Source: Ketobacter alkanivorans
GTDB lineage: Bacteria; Pseudomonadota; Gammaproteobacteria; Pseudomonadales; Ketobacteraceae
Assembly (NCBI RefSeq): GCF_002863865.1
Contig: NZ_CP022684.1
Span: forward strand, 186,001 to 250,000
Direction: 5' to 3'
Length of the DNA: 64,000 bases
In this document: positions 45,583-55,082 of the stretch, one piece after another
Position numbering within the stretch: position 1 is the stretch's first letter
How the letters are laid out: every line of letters starts with the position of its first letter
Notes under the pieces: model-generated
What the model saw: the letters and a program-made list of their open reading frames with translations, nothing else
Databases searched by the model: none
What the model was told of the DNA's origin: nothing
Position numbers and translations under genes: made by a program

Positions 45583-45948
45583 TTAGTCCAGCAGCACTTC
45601 GGCCTGTTCTAAGGTGTTTTTGAGCTGGACGATGGTGTCGTCGACGCTTTCCATGTAGTCATATTTGTACTTGCTCATTTTTTCTTTGATGTGTGGGTAA
45701 TCGCTAGCCATCAGGTTTCTCAGGACTAAGAGTTTGCGCTCTATTGTTTCCACTTGAAACTGTAAATTTTTTAATTGCTCTTCAGGGTTAGTCGCGGTTT
45801 GAAAATCGGACTGTCGCTGCCGCACATCACGATTATATTCCTGAATGTCTTTAATCGGGTCATGAGCCGAGTGTGAAGATGCTAATGTGGGAATGAATAG
45901 CATGCCCGCTAATGTAAACGCATGGAAAGACATAGACTTTTTCAACAT
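45583..45948 (-). CDS. small exported helical protein, unknown
   Basis: 121 residues with a signal peptide (AFTLAGMLFIPTLASS) and a coiled-coil-like body (LKNLQFQVETIERKLLVLRN). Start includes SHSAHD. First of a minus-strand set converging on the ABC operon. No named family. Confidence 0.65.
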   Translation of the reverse strand: MLKKSMSFHAFTLAGMLFIPTLASSHSAHDPIKDIQEYNRDVRQRQSDFQTATNPEEQLKNLQFQVETIERKLLVLRNLMASDYPHIKEKMSKYKYDYMESVDDTIVQLKNTLEQAEVLLD

Positions 45949-46026
45949 AAACTCCTTTCAGTCTTTGAAATAGAAATGGGCGTCACAGGTTAATCATATG
46001 TATCAGGCATGGGTCGCCATTTAATA

Positions 46027-46599
46027 TCAATGTTCCTCAGGCGCGCCTCGGGCAGTCAATATCTGGTATTGCGCCTCAGAGAGGGTCGGCAAACGTTGCA
46101 GGAAGGTCACCATATCCCAAATCCGCTCGTCACTGTGGGTCGGCCCCCAGGCCGGCATGCCCGATGCTTTGATGCCGTGCTTGATAATCCAGAACTGACG
46201 TTGTAACGCGGCTTCACTGGAGCCTGAATGGTTGCCATGGTCATGACCATGGGCATCTGCGGTTACCGTCAGGTTAGGCGGTGAGGGGTATAATCCGATT
46301 GAAAAATCGCTTTCGGTTTTGCCGGGCTTCAGGTGGCAGCCGGCGCACATGTCGTTATAATCAGCGCCACCGGCAAGCAAGCGTTCTGGCGAATCCAGGT
46401 TTGTCGGTATTTGAATATCACCGGTAGCACGGGCAACAGACCGCTCCCGCAGGGTTTCCAGTAGCCAGTAGGTTACTTTGAAATGGGGTACGTCTGCACC
46501 AATGGGATAAAGACCCGAATAAATAAACGCGCCCCCCGCAGCCAGTGCAAGTACACCGGCAATCATCAAGCTCTTGATAAAGTCAGCAAGCGTTGGCAT
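46027..46599 (-). CDS. membrane-anchored c-type cytochrome
   Basis: 190 residues: N-terminal transmembrane anchor (SLMIAGVLALAAGGAFIY), one heme-c site CAGCH near residue 87, a His-rich insert (DAHGHDHGNHSG) and a distal Met ligand candidate in SGMPAWGP. It may transfer electrons from the multicopper oxidase or the quinone pool in the periplasm. The His insert in a copper island suggests copper exposure. Part of the copA-copB minus-strand set. Confidence 0.85.
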   Translation of the reverse strand: MPTLADFIKSLMIAGVLALAAGGAFIYSGLYPIGADVPHFKVTYWLLETLRERSVARATGDIQIPTNLDSPERLLAGGADYNDMCAGCHLKPGKTESDFSIGLYPSPPNLTVTADAHGHDHGNHSGSSEAALQRQFWIIKHGIKASGMPAWGPTHSDERIWDMVTFLQRLPTLSEAQYQILTARGAPEEH

Positions 46600-46621
46600 G
46601 TGAATATCCTTGATTTATACG

Positions 46622-46900
46622 TTAGTGCCCGTGATCCAAATGCTGCTCTCCAGATGCCTTTTTGTGGCCCCGGTGATTCGCTTTGACATCGGTATCCTCT
46701 TGATGGTGCGTATCAGCCATGCATTTTTTCATCATGGCCTGCATAACGGGGTCATTGCGGTCCATTTTGCTGTGATCCATATTATTCATGGCAGCACAAT
46801 CCGGTTTCTCCGCATCTTTCATGTGTTCTTTCGGGTCATGGGCTTGCGCCAGCAATGGCAAGCTCAATCCAGCAACCAATAGCATATATTTAACTTTCAT
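46622..46900 (-). CDS. small periplasmic Met/His-rich protein
   Basis: 92 residues with a signal peptide ending LLAQA-HDP, then Met, His and Cys residues spread along the chain (MNNMDHSKMD, MKKCMADTHHQ, GEQHLDHGH). Copper buffering in the periplasm is the likely role, by composition and by neighbours. No named family recognised. Confidence 0.75.
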   Translation of the reverse strand: MKVKYMLLVAGLSLPLLAQAHDPKEHMKDAEKPDCAAMNNMDHSKMDRNDPVMQAMMKKCMADTHHQEDTDVKANHRGHKKASGEQHLDHGH

Positions 46901-46941
46901 GTTGTGTTCCTTTTAAGTTATTAGTGGTGACAAACCGATGC

Positions 46942-47802
46942 TTAGAACCAGAATTTCAACCCGGCAACAGCTTGAGTCGTTGAGCGATCTTCTCCTGCGG
47001 CACGTCGGTAATCGGCTGTATCGCCAAACGCGCCAGTCCATTCAACACCCACATAAGGCGCAAACTGGCGGCTAATTTCATAACGCAGGCGCAAGCCCAA
47101 TGCGATGTCTGACAAGCCTGAGCCAATGCCATTTTCGGCATCATCCTTGCCATACAGACTCAGTTCGGCCCGAGGTTGCAACACCAACCGTTGTGTTAAC
47201 GGCAGTTCGTACTCTGCTTCAGCAGCGAGTGCCGTTCGGCTGTTGTCGCCTATATAGGCAGTGATATCCAATTCAAACCAATAAGGTGCCAGCCCCTGAA
47301 CGCCCAACGCCAGCCATTGACGGTTCTGGCCTTCGCTCGATTGATCGAGGCGAATACCAACTTGCGTATCGAAATAGCCATTCAGCGCACGGCCCCATAA
47401 CAGATCAGTTGAGCTTTCCTCCAGGGTGTCGTCTGCGATATCGCCTTCTGCCTTGATCACCAGGCGATCATAGGTGGTGCCGTACCAGGCTTGCAGGTCA
47501 TAGACGGTGGTTTCGCTGTCTTTCTGGTATTCAATTCGGTCACCCAACACGGCCCAGAACGCATGTTCATCAGCCAGTGTGAGCTGTCTCGGGCCGGGTA
47601 ATGCGTAAGGGCCCTCGGTGAGGGTGTATCCTCCTGAGTAAGCATGGGGATCCCGGGCATCCGGCGGGGCGCTGCCACCTTGCATTTGCCCCATGTCATG
47701 CGTCTGAGCGCCATGATCCATTTCGGCCAATACGTAATTTGCTTGCAGATAACTAAAGGCGAGTGCAAGAGCTGGCAAGCATTTCATCGGTTTCAATCTC
47801 AT
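46942..47802 (-). CDS. copB: CopB outer membrane copper-resistance protein
   Basis: 286 residues: signal peptide, short Met/His segment (MDHGAQTHDMGQMQ), then a beta-barrel-type body ending GLKFWF, with the family patterns TVYDLQAWYGTTYDRLVIKAEG and PYWFELDITAYIG. CopB works with periplasmic CopA in copper tolerance. The ATG at 47802 overlaps the copA stop (ATGA); a longer frame within copA is rejected. Confidence 0.93.
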   Translation of the reverse strand: MRLKPMKCLPALALAFSYLQANYVLAEMDHGAQTHDMGQMQGGSAPPDARDPHAYSGGYTLTEGPYALPGPRQLTLADEHAFWAVLGDRIEYQKDSETTVYDLQAWYGTTYDRLVIKAEGDIADDTLEESSTDLLWGRALNGYFDTQVGIRLDQSSEGQNRQWLALGVQGLAPYWFELDITAYIGDNSRTALAAEAEYELPLTQRLVLQPRAELSLYGKDDAENGIGSGLSDIALGLRLRYEISRQFAPYVGVEWTGAFGDTADYRRAAGEDRSTTQAVAGLKFWF

Positions 47803-49613
47803 GACACCACCACCTCGCGGAACATCCCCGCATCCATATGAAACAGAAGGTGGCAATGCCAGGCCCAACGCCCCAAATCGTGTGGCGTGGTTAAAAAGCT
47901 GATACGTTGCGCCGGTTGTACCGGAATGGTGTGGCGACGCACCCGCAGTTCACCCTGGTCGGTTTCAAGTTCACTCCACATGCCGTGCAGGTGCATGGGG
48001 TGGGTCATCATGGTGTCGTTCTGGAGGATGATCCTGACCCGCTCATTATGGCGCAGGGAAACTGGTGTGCTCTGTCCGAATTCAAGCCCGTCGAAAGACC
48101 AGCTATAGCGCTCCATATTACCAGTCAGATGCAATTCAAGCTCCTTCGCAGGGGGCCGACGATCAGCAAGGATACCGTCAATGGATTTGAGGTCCGCCAG
48201 TGTCAATACCCGGTGGCTTTTCGGACGCAACCCCTTTTGGCGTAGATCACGCAAGCCAATACCCGGATCATCCAGGTTGGTCCGGGGCATATCCACTCGC
48301 ATATCCACGGACGGACCATACTCGGTGCGTGCATGACGAACAGTGGAAGACGGCTTTTTCAGCTGGTGTTTGCCCTGTGTCATATCATGCATATCAAGGT
48401 GCTGATGTTGGCCGTGATCCATCTGACTGTGGTCCATTCCACCATCGCTATTTCCGTGGTTCATTGCGCCCATCATATCCCTCATGGTCAACCATTCGAC
48501 CGGATCCAGCTCGGGTACCGGTGCATCCAGCCCCGGCCGAGTGGCCAGCGTACCTCTGGCATAACCACTGCGATCGATACTTTGGGCGAAAATGGTATAG
48601 GCGTCTTCCCGCGGTTCGGCCACCACATCGTAAGTTTCGCCAGGGCCAAACCGGAATTCGTCCACCGTAACGGGTTCCACATCCTGACCGTCGGCCTGAA
48701 TGACCGTTAGCTTTAAGCCGGGAATACGCACATCATAAAAACTGTTACTGGCTGCATTAATAAACCGCAGGCGTACCCGGTCACCTTTGTTAAACAGGCC
48801 GGTCCAGTTCCCGGCCGGTGCAGCTCCGTTCATCAGAAAGGTCATGGTAGCTGCAGACAGATCAGCAAGATCCGTGGGGTTCATCCGCATCTGGTTCCAC
48901 ATTCGGCGTTTTCCTAAAGCCGCCTGTAGCCCCATGCTGGCTACATCTTCGGAAAAATCGAAGAAGGTGGGCTGGCTGAAGTTATAGATATCACTTTGTA
49001 CCTTTAATTTGCTGAAAACGTGCATCGGGTCTTCATCTGTCCAGTCTGAGAGCTGAATCACGTGATCCTGATCGGCAGGGTGCCGTTCACCTGTTCTGGG
49101 CTCTATGATCAGTGCTCCGTACATCCCTGTCATTTCCTGAAACCCGGAATGGCTGTGATACCAGTAGGTGCCACTCTGGCGGAGCTTAAAGCGGTAGGTA
49201 AAGGTTTCCCCCGGTGCAATACCCGGGAAACTGATGCCGGGCACCCCATCCATTTGATAGGGCAACAGAATGCCATGCCAGTGAATAGACGTCGGTACCG
49301 ATAATCGATTGGTAACCCGAATAGTTACCTCATCACCTTCGCGTAACCGTAGGGTAGGGGCGGGGATTGATCCGTTAATGGTGGTTGCCATTCGGGTTAC
49401 GCCGGTGAAATTGACCGGGTTTTCGGCAACGACCAGATTGATCTCGCGCCCGCTAAGGACTGGCGGGTTGTTGTGACCTCGTAGCGATGCTTTAATTTGG
49501 GCGCCGGCCTGCAACCAACCGGGCGTTAAACCCAGTACGCCGCCGATCGCTACCCCCTGCACGAAGCGGCGCCGCGTCAGGTGGTCAGGGATCCTGTTTA
49601 ACGATTTGGTCAT
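47799..49613 (-). CDS. copA: CopA multicopper oxidase
   Basis: 604 residues with a Tat signal (TRRRFVQGVA). Cupredoxin copper ligands appear as HWHGILL, YWYHSHSG, HPMHLHG and AWHCHLLFH with a following Met. A Met/His-rich insert (MMGAMNHGN, MDHSQMDHGQHQH) is placed before the last domain. It oxidises Cu(I) to Cu(II) and binds copper in the periplasm. ATG 49613 has AGAGGACA upstream; ATG 49640 also possible. Operon order copA-copB. Confidence 0.95.
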   Translation of the reverse strand: MTKSLNRIPDHLTRRRFVQGVAIGGVLGLTPGWLQAGAQIKASLRGHNNPPVLSGREINLVVAENPVNFTGVTRMATTINGSIPAPTLRLREGDEVTIRVTNRLSVPTSIHWHGILLPYQMDGVPGISFPGIAPGETFTYRFKLRQSGTYWYHSHSGFQEMTGMYGALIIEPRTGERHPADQDHVIQLSDWTDEDPMHVFSKLKVQSDIYNFSQPTFFDFSEDVASMGLQAALGKRRMWNQMRMNPTDLADLSAATMTFLMNGAAPAGNWTGLFNKGDRVRLRFINAASNSFYDVRIPGLKLTVIQADGQDVEPVTVDEFRFGPGETYDVVAEPREDAYTIFAQSIDRSGYARGTLATRPGLDAPVPELDPVEWLTMRDMMGAMNHGNSDGGMDHSQMDHGQHQHLDMHDMTQGKHQLKKPSSTVRHARTEYGPSVDMRVDMPRTNLDDPGIGLRDLRQKGLRPKSHRVLTLADLKSIDGILADRRPPAKELELHLTGNMERYSWSFDGLEFGQSTPVSLRHNERVRIILQNDTMMTHPMHLHGMWSELETDQGELRVRRHTIPVQPAQRISFLTTPHDLGRWAWHCHLLFHMDAGMFREVVVS

Positions 49614-49729
49614 AGCGTGTCCTCTAAAGCCTCTATTCATAGTGTCACACTCGTAATGCGTACATTCTAGGGACTGAAAACTGTCAGCAGCATGACCCCA
49701 GCATGACAATGCGGTAATCCGGGTGGTCG

Positions 49730-50482
49730 CTACCCCAGCAAAGCCGGCTTAACGAGCATCCAGATCGCCATGCCCAGCATCATGAGATTTTCAGTAAGTG
49801 AGATAAAACCCAGCGGCACGTTGCTCTCGCCTCCCACGCAGGCACACTTCAGCTCTCTTTTGTCGATGTACACCGCCTTAAACACCGATACGGCACCGAC
49901 AGCTCCGATGAACAGCGCGATCGGTATGGAAACGAAGGGCAGCACCCCGGCAATCATCAACAGCCCAGCCATACCTTCTCCATAGGGGTACACGTATCCG
50001 TAGGGCACCCATTTTTGCGCCAGGAGATCATAGTTGAGAAACATGGTGGAAAAGCCTTCCACATCGCGTATTTTCAGGTAGGCGAGACCACACATGGAAA
50101 ACGCGATAAACCATTCAAAGGTGCGTAGAGATAACCATTGACCCTCGACCACCGAAGCAGCACCGGCTGCCATTAAAAAGGTCATTGAAAACAATGAGAT
50201 AACTGGCCAGTAGGTGGTTTCATCCTCGCTCTTTGATGGTTTGCCAAAATAGGCTTGCAGCTCATCGAAACCGCCAATCCGATCGTCATTAATAAAGGTT
50301 TGGGGCGTGGTATCTACATTATGCTCGTTCTTGAACGCGTTGATCGCTTCACGGCTTTTCAGGTGATGATCATCAACCTCATACCCCTGACTCTCCAGCA
50401 GATGCTTGGATTTCAGTCCGTAAGGGCAGAGATGGTCGTCCATCACCATACGGTACAGTTGCGCGGTTTTAGGTGCTGACAT
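49730..50482 (-). CDS. glutaredoxin domain fused to MauE/DoxX-type membrane protein
   Basis: 250 residues. Residues 1-82 are a glutaredoxin fold with CPYG (one active Cys, Cys19) and TPQTFINDDRIGG. Residues about 90-248 hold four transmembrane helices of the MauE/DoxX redox-associated class, with paired Cys in ELKCACVGG. Such fusions move thiol electrons across the membrane, plausibly keeping periplasmic copper-protein thiols reduced. It is divergent from copR across an operator-bearing gap. Confidence 0.85.
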   Translation of the reverse strand: MSAPKTAQLYRMVMDDHLCPYGLKSKHLLESQGYEVDDHHLKSREAINAFKNEHNVDTTPQTFINDDRIGGFDELQAYFGKPSKSEDETTYWPVISLFSMTFLMAAGAASVVEGQWLSLRTFEWFIAFSMCGLAYLKIRDVEGFSTMFLNYDLLAQKWVPYGYVYPYGEGMAGLLMIAGVLPFVSIPIALFIGAVGAVSVFKAVYIDKRELKCACVGGESNVPLGFISLTENLMMLGMAIWMLVKPALLG

Positions 50483-50584
50483 CTTGTTTCCTCCTTAAAT
50501 GGTCGCCCCCTCGCAATAGTTATTGCTAAGCCAGGAGTGTTTTCGGATAGACCGCTCATATTAACGGCAGGCAGCTTTCCCCGA

Positions 50585-50624
50585 CATGACTCCAAGATTA
50601 CAAACATGTAATCTTGGAGTCATG
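50585..50624. promoter_or_regulatory. CopR/CusR-like operator 3 in front of copRS
   Basis: Two perfect 17-bp arms (CATGACTCCAAGATTAC and complement) around AAACAT. The core ATTACA-AACA-TGTAAT at 50597-50612 matches operators 1 and 2. It is centred about 90 bp upstream of the copR ATG and between divergent genes, so it could control both directions, including autoregulation. Confidence 0.7.
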
Positions 50625-50694
50625 TTCCTGTTGGAATACAGCCGATAAGCTTAGAGCAATGTTAAAAAATGCTGGAATTTAAGGCGGTAAAGCA

Positions 50695-51387
50695 ATGCGC
50701 TTGCTAGTGGTCGAAGACGAGGTCAAAACGGGCGATTATTTGCAGCAGGGCCTGAGAGAGGCAGGCTTTATGGTCACGTTAGCGCGTAATGGGCTGGACG
50801 GACACCATCTGGCGATGACTGAAACATTCGATCTACTGGTGTTGGATGTCATGCTGCCGGATGTTGATGGCTGGCGCATCGTCGAGTCGATCCGCGAGGC
50901 CGGGCGCCAGACGCCGGTGCTCTTCCTGACTGCTCGCGACAGTGTGGAAGACCGGGTGAAAGGTCTTGAAATGGGTGCTGATGACTATCTGGTGAAACCG
51001 TTTGCCTTCGCCGAGCTGCTGGCCCGGGTTCGCACCCTGTTACGTAGACGCACAGCGCCGGTGTTAACAGATCAGATCCAGGTGGCGGATTTAACCCTTG
51101 ATCTGCCGCGCCATCGAGCAACTCGCGCCGGACGTAAAATCAATCTGAGCCACAAGGAGTTTTGCCTGCTGGAGCTGCTGGCCCGCCGCCAGGGCGAGGT
51201 ATTGCCCCGGTCCCTGATAGCATCGCAGGTGTGGGATATGAACTTTGATTCCGACACCAATGTCATCGATGTGGCAATCCGCCGTCTGCGAGCCAAGATC
51301 GATGACGACTTTGAGCCAAAGCTTATTCATACGGTGAGAGGCATGGGGTACAAACTGGATGTCGAGGACGATTATGGCGAACGTTAG
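50695..51387 (+). CDS. copR: OmpR-family copper response regulator (CopR/CusR)
   Basis: 230 residues: receiver domain with phospho-acceptor Asp51 ([14 protein letters not shown]), Lys in DDYLVKPF, and an OmpR-type winged helix ([17 protein letters not shown], then [23 protein letters not shown]). The sequence resembles CusR/CopR heavy-metal regulators. It probably binds the ATTACA-N4-TGTAAT sites in this window (inference). It overlaps the kinase gene by 14 bases. Confidence 0.92.
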   Translation: MRLLVVEDEVKTGDYLQQGLREAGFMVTLARNGLDGHHLAMTETFDLLVLDVMLPDVDGWRIVESIREAGRQTPVLFLTARDSVEDRVKGLEMGADDYLVKPFAFAELLARVRTLLRRRTAPVLTDQIQVADLTLDLPRHRATRAGRKINLSHKEFCLLELLARRQGEVLPRSLIASQVWDMNFDSDTNVIDVAIRRLRAKIDDDFEPKLIHTVRGMGYKLDVEDDYGER

Positions 51388-52783
51388 CCTGGCAAATCGT
51401 CGTCCGCTATCACTCAACAATCGTGTGATGCTATTCGTTGCCATTGCCATTACCCTAAGTTTGCTGTTGATTGGTTACCTGGTGCAAAAAACGGTAGAAC
51501 GTCACTTTGAGGAACAGGATGCTGATGAATTGGTGGTAATTACCCATGCGGTGGAAGAGGCGCTTGAAAAAGCCAGTAAAGAGCGAGTTACACCGGAAAG
51601 TATTCTCGATAAGGCTGTCTCAGGTCATCATGGTGTGTATTTTCAGGTTTGGGATGCAAACTATCAGTTAATTTTTGGCTCAGCCGATTTCCAGCCACCA
51701 GCACATTTACCGACGCTCGCACCGTTAAGTCGCATTCATGCTGACAACTTATACCAATGGGAAATAGAGGATAAAGTGTACCGTGGTGCAATATCACTCC
51801 TGCATATTGGTGATGCTCGTTATCGGGTTGTCGCTGCTATCGACATGGGCTTCCATATTCATTTTCTGGAGAGCTTTAGCCACACGCTCTGGCTCATTAT
51901 GATCCTGGCAGGAGTCGTGACTTTACTGGCTGCCTGGTTCGGAGTCCATCAAGGCCATGCCCCACTACGCGCTTTAAGTGAGGCCATGCGGGATATTCAA
52001 GCTGATCGTTTAGATGTGCGACTGGATACGGACACGGTACCGGCGGAATTGATCACGTTGGTCGATTCCTTTAACCGCATGATCAGCCGGCTTGAGGAAA
52101 GCTTTGAAAAATTGTCTTACTTTTCGGCGGATATTGCCCACGAATTACGCACACCCCTTACCAACTTGATAACCCAAACCCAGGTGGGGCTTGGCAAGTC
52201 AAGAAGCCTTGAGGAATACAGGGAGTTACTGTATTCCAATCTGGAAGAGCAGGAACGCTTGACAAAGATGGTCAACGATATGCTATGGCTTGCCCAGAAC
52301 GACAATGGTTTACTCGATCCCGATTGGGAATCGTTAGATTTGGTGCAGGAAGTCAGAGCCACCTTTGAATTCTTTGAAGCGCTGGCAGATGAGAAAGGTG
52401 TTCGCTTACAAGTCGAGGGTAAGGCCAGCTCAATGACCGGAGATCGAGCGATGTTGCGACGGGTATTATCGAATCTGCTTTCCAATGCTATTCGGTTTAC
52501 ACCCCGTGGCAAAGACGTGAGTGTAAGAGTATCGGATAGCACTGCATCAACGAACTTGGTTGTTGAAAACCCTGGTGCCGAAATTCCAGGTGAACACCTG
52601 CCACGGTTGTTTGATCGGTTTTACCGGGTTGATCCGTCACGAAAGCGGGAAAGCGAAGGCGCAGGACTTGGCCTAGCGATTGTCCGTTCCATTGTGGAAG
52701 CGCATGGTGGCACCGTTGATGCAAATTCCCAACGAGGACGAACCTCATTCAGCATTAGCTTCCCCCGTAAAACATCTAATTGA
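51374..52783 (+). CDS. copS: copper sensor histidine kinase (CopS/CusS)
   Basis: 469 residues: two transmembrane helices (about 22-42 and 170-190) enclosing a periplasmic sensor region, HAMP, phospho-acceptor His256 in [11 protein letters not shown], and an ATPase domain with [18 protein letters not shown]. It pairs with the upstream regulator. ATG 51374 within the copR end is preferred over 51359. Metal ligands in the sensor loop are not obvious by eye. Confidence 0.92.
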   Translation: MANVSLANRRPLSLNNRVMLFVAIAITLSLLLIGYLVQKTVERHFEEQDADELVVITHAVEEALEKASKERVTPESILDKAVSGHHGVYFQVWDANYQLIFGSADFQPPAHLPTLAPLSRIHADNLYQWEIEDKVYRGAISLLHIGDARYRVVAAIDMGFHIHFLESFSHTLWLIMILAGVVTLLAAWFGVHQGHAPLRALSEAMRDIQADRLDVRLDTDTVPAELITLVDSFNRMISRLEESFEKLSYFSADIAHELRTPLTNLITQTQVGLGKSRSLEEYRELLYSNLEEQERLTKMVNDMLWLAQNDNGLLDPDWESLDLVQEVRATFEFFEALADEKGVRLQVEGKASSMTGDRAMLRRVLSNLLSNAIRFTPRGKDVSVRVSDSTASTNLVVENPGAEIPGEHLPRLFDRFYRVDPSRKRESEGAGLGLAIVRSIVEAHGGTVDANSQRGRTSFSISFPRKTSN

Positions 52784-52874
52784 TCAGCAAGTTCTTGCTT
52801 TATCAACGCATGGCACTTAAGCAAAAGGGGCTTTGTACGTTGGGTATTACTGGATAAAGCATGTGTTAAAGTGG

Positions 52875-53738
52875 TCATTCGTGCCGAGTTTTTCGCAACG
52901 GTTCAAGGAGTTGTGGCATATAGCCGACAGGATAATCTGGCTCAGATGCAATACCCAGATCGTCGCTGCCTATCACGCGGTCACCATCATAGTACCACGT
53001 TCCTAACAGGTGGTCGGTAAAGGTTGTGAAAAGACCGAAGTTTACATCGCCTTCTTCTGCAGTGTTCAAATGGTGGAAGCGATGCACTGCGTTGATTGCC
53101 AACACAAACTTTAAAGGACCCGCATAGTAAGCAACGTTGGAGTGTTGCAACAGGAGCTGTAGGGTGACCGCCGTTGCGAGCAATACCATTATCTCCGTTG
53201 GTGCCCCCATTAACAGCAAAGTAGCTACTCCGGCGGTTGTTTCAATTAGCTGATGTAGTGGGTGCTTCATCAGCCCATTAAATCCGTACATTCGCTTAAC
53301 GCTGTGGTGAATCGCGTGTAGCCGCCACAGTACGCGAAGTCGATGACTGGCATAGTGCGCCAGCGTAATCCCGACATCTGCGATCAAAATAGCTAGGATA
53401 AACTCCAATGCCAGGGGCCAGTCATTCGGCCAGATGGCCCCCAGAGTTAATGAGTCACCGACCAAAGGCAGGCTAAAAAGGCCTGCTATAGTTAACGACT
53501 CATTAATAGTGGCATGCAGGGTGTCGCGCTTCTGATCCCCTGCGGGTGTATTGAACGCAATGTCATAGGCTGCCAGTTGTTCAGCCAGAAAGGAAAAACC
53601 GATAAAGATTAAAACCCAGGCTACCAGCCAGGGTTTCGAATAACCCTCAGATATCCAGTAGACGGCGACGCCGTTGCCTATCAAAAGGAAAAACGGCAGG
53701 TACAGAGTGCGTACCAATAATTCAATGGTTTGGCGCAT
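52875..53738 (-). CDS. fatty acid hydroxylase/sterol desaturase-family protein
   Basis: 287 residues, four to five transmembrane helices and the di-iron His boxes HYASH, HAIHH and HRFHH spaced as in this family. It would hydroxylate or desaturate a lipid in the membrane. It is convergent with copS and next to an AraC regulator, apparently separate cargo from the copper genes. Confidence 0.85.
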   Translation of the reverse strand: MRQTIELLVRTLYLPFFLLIGNGVAVYWISEGYSKPWLVAWVLIFIGFSFLAEQLAAYDIAFNTPAGDQKRDTLHATINESLTIAGLFSLPLVGDSLTLGAIWPNDWPLALEFILAILIADVGITLAHYASHRLRVLWRLHAIHHSVKRMYGFNGLMKHPLHQLIETTAGVATLLLMGAPTEIMVLLATAVTLQLLLQHSNVAYYAGPLKFVLAINAVHRFHHLNTAEEGDVNFGLFTTFTDHLLGTWYYDGDRVIGSDDLGIASEPDYPVGYMPQLLEPLRKTRHE

Positions 53739-53819
53739 CGTTCAAAGTTCTCTTGGTTCACATTGACTGATTTAGTGTGTCAGAACGATGGGCAGAAACA
53801 TTGAACGAAACTGCTAATC

Positions 53820-54569
53820 TCAAGTAAGAAGCCGCATTATAGTGCGTGAACTGACACCAAAGGCTTGCGTGACGGTACGACAAAAATGGGCCTGATCAGA
53901 AAACCCTGCGGAGACTGCGGCAACCGCCAACGGCATTTGACGCGAAAGTTCGAAGCAGACGATTAACTTTAGCCATTTTTTGTAGCTTCGCAGAGGCAGG
54001 CCCGTTTGTTCCTTAAACCAATGAGAAAACCGGCTAGGGGACAGGCACACTAGCCCTGCTAAATCGTTTAGGGGGCTGTTCGAGCCGTCAATAACATCCT
54101 GTTTCAACCGAGATAAAACTCGAAGCAACCGATCATTGATTTCTATCTTTTCACTCTGCTGATAGTGGGCCTGAAAGGCGTCCAATGCCGATTGAAGATT
54201 GTCTGCCTGATAAACACATGACGTGAGCCGGGCGGCTATTGATGGGTGTACCAGGATAACGGATTTGTCGCTCGCTAGAGAGGAAGAAGCACGTAGCGTA
54301 GGGCAGAGAAGGTGGGTAGGATCGATATACAGACTCACCACTTTACCATGCCCAAGCTGATGAGATAACCCCGCTGGAATCCAGAGCCCATCGCCCTTAT
54401 GCCGGATGCCATCAACAATGATGTCGAGATTAGCGTCGAGACCAACAACCAGCTGGTGCGCCCAGTGCTTGTGCGGTTTATTGTCCCCGGACGTGCCATA
54501 GAACAGGCCAATTCCTGCCGACAATGACACGCCACCAGCCCATGACTGCTGAGTTATCAAGGTTTCCAT
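53820..54569 (-). CDS. AraC-family regulator with cupin-like sensor
   Basis: 249 residues: N-terminal cupin-type domain (KPHKHWAHQLVVGLD, then GLWIPAGLSHQL) and C-terminal AraC DNA-binding domain (about 165-249, LAGLVCLSPSRFSHWFKEQTG). It lies upstream of, and in the same direction as, the hydroxylase-like gene and may control it. Effector unknown. Confidence 0.85.
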   Translation of the reverse strand: METLITQQSWAGGVSLSAGIGLFYGTSGDNKPHKHWAHQLVVGLDANLDIIVDGIRHKGDGLWIPAGLSHQLGHGKVVSLYIDPTHLLCPTLRASSSLASDKSVILVHPSIAARLTSCVYQADNLQSALDAFQAHYQQSEKIEINDRLLRVLSRLKQDVIDGSNSPLNDLAGLVCLSPSRFSHWFKEQTGLPLRSYKKWLKLIVCFELSRQMPLAVAAVSAGFSDQAHFCRTVTQAFGVSSRTIMRLLT

Positions 54570-55082
54570 AGCCCCAAGTTCCTATTATTCATCACCAGTA
54601 ACGTTTTCGTAAGGGTCGAGGGTTGATACGACCAGCAGAGTCAGCTATTGCTCCACAGAGCAAGCGTTATGCGTCAGACTGTAAATCAAGTAACTAAAAG
54701 TATCTGGATTAATCCATACTGGCAAATTTCAAATAACCTTAAATGGACCAGCGGGGGCATTTGAACGAAAACCTACGGTTTTGAATCCTGTGGCACCCTC
54801 GTAACCGTAGGTTTTCGTTTGATAGCCGTTAATCCCTGTATTTGAGGTTCGGCTGCATTCGGCCGGTAAAAGCGTTGAAATTAGCCACAAAACCTATAAC
54901 ACATTGATAATATGTAGGAATATCAATATTCTTTTTCCACCTGACGTTTGTCGAATCGATGCTTCTCCTTGGCCTGCAGGGTCTTGTGGAAGAACCGACA
55001 AATTTGCCAAGTTTGCTCGTTTAGGGGCTGGCAACGATTTCTGCATTTGCAGCCAGACGATCAAAACACATCCATTAAATCG
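54570..55082. other. intergenic region carrying repeat copy 2
   Basis: Besides the palindromic repeat at 54743 I see no gene. A plus-strand open frame at 54904-55098 has no ribosome site or recognisable features. This is a likely junction between cargo and the tnpT-tnpS module. Confidence 0.5.
54743..54820. repeat. palindromic repeat, copy 2
   Basis: Ungapped match to 8152-8223 in the same orientation, with the hairpin here more perfect: AACGAAAACCTACGGTT (54764-54780) and its exact complement at 54803-54819, with a 22-nt loop. GGGGGC at 54754 resembles the outer bases of a Tn3-family end. It lies about 260 bp from the tnpT stop. Confidence 0.6.
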
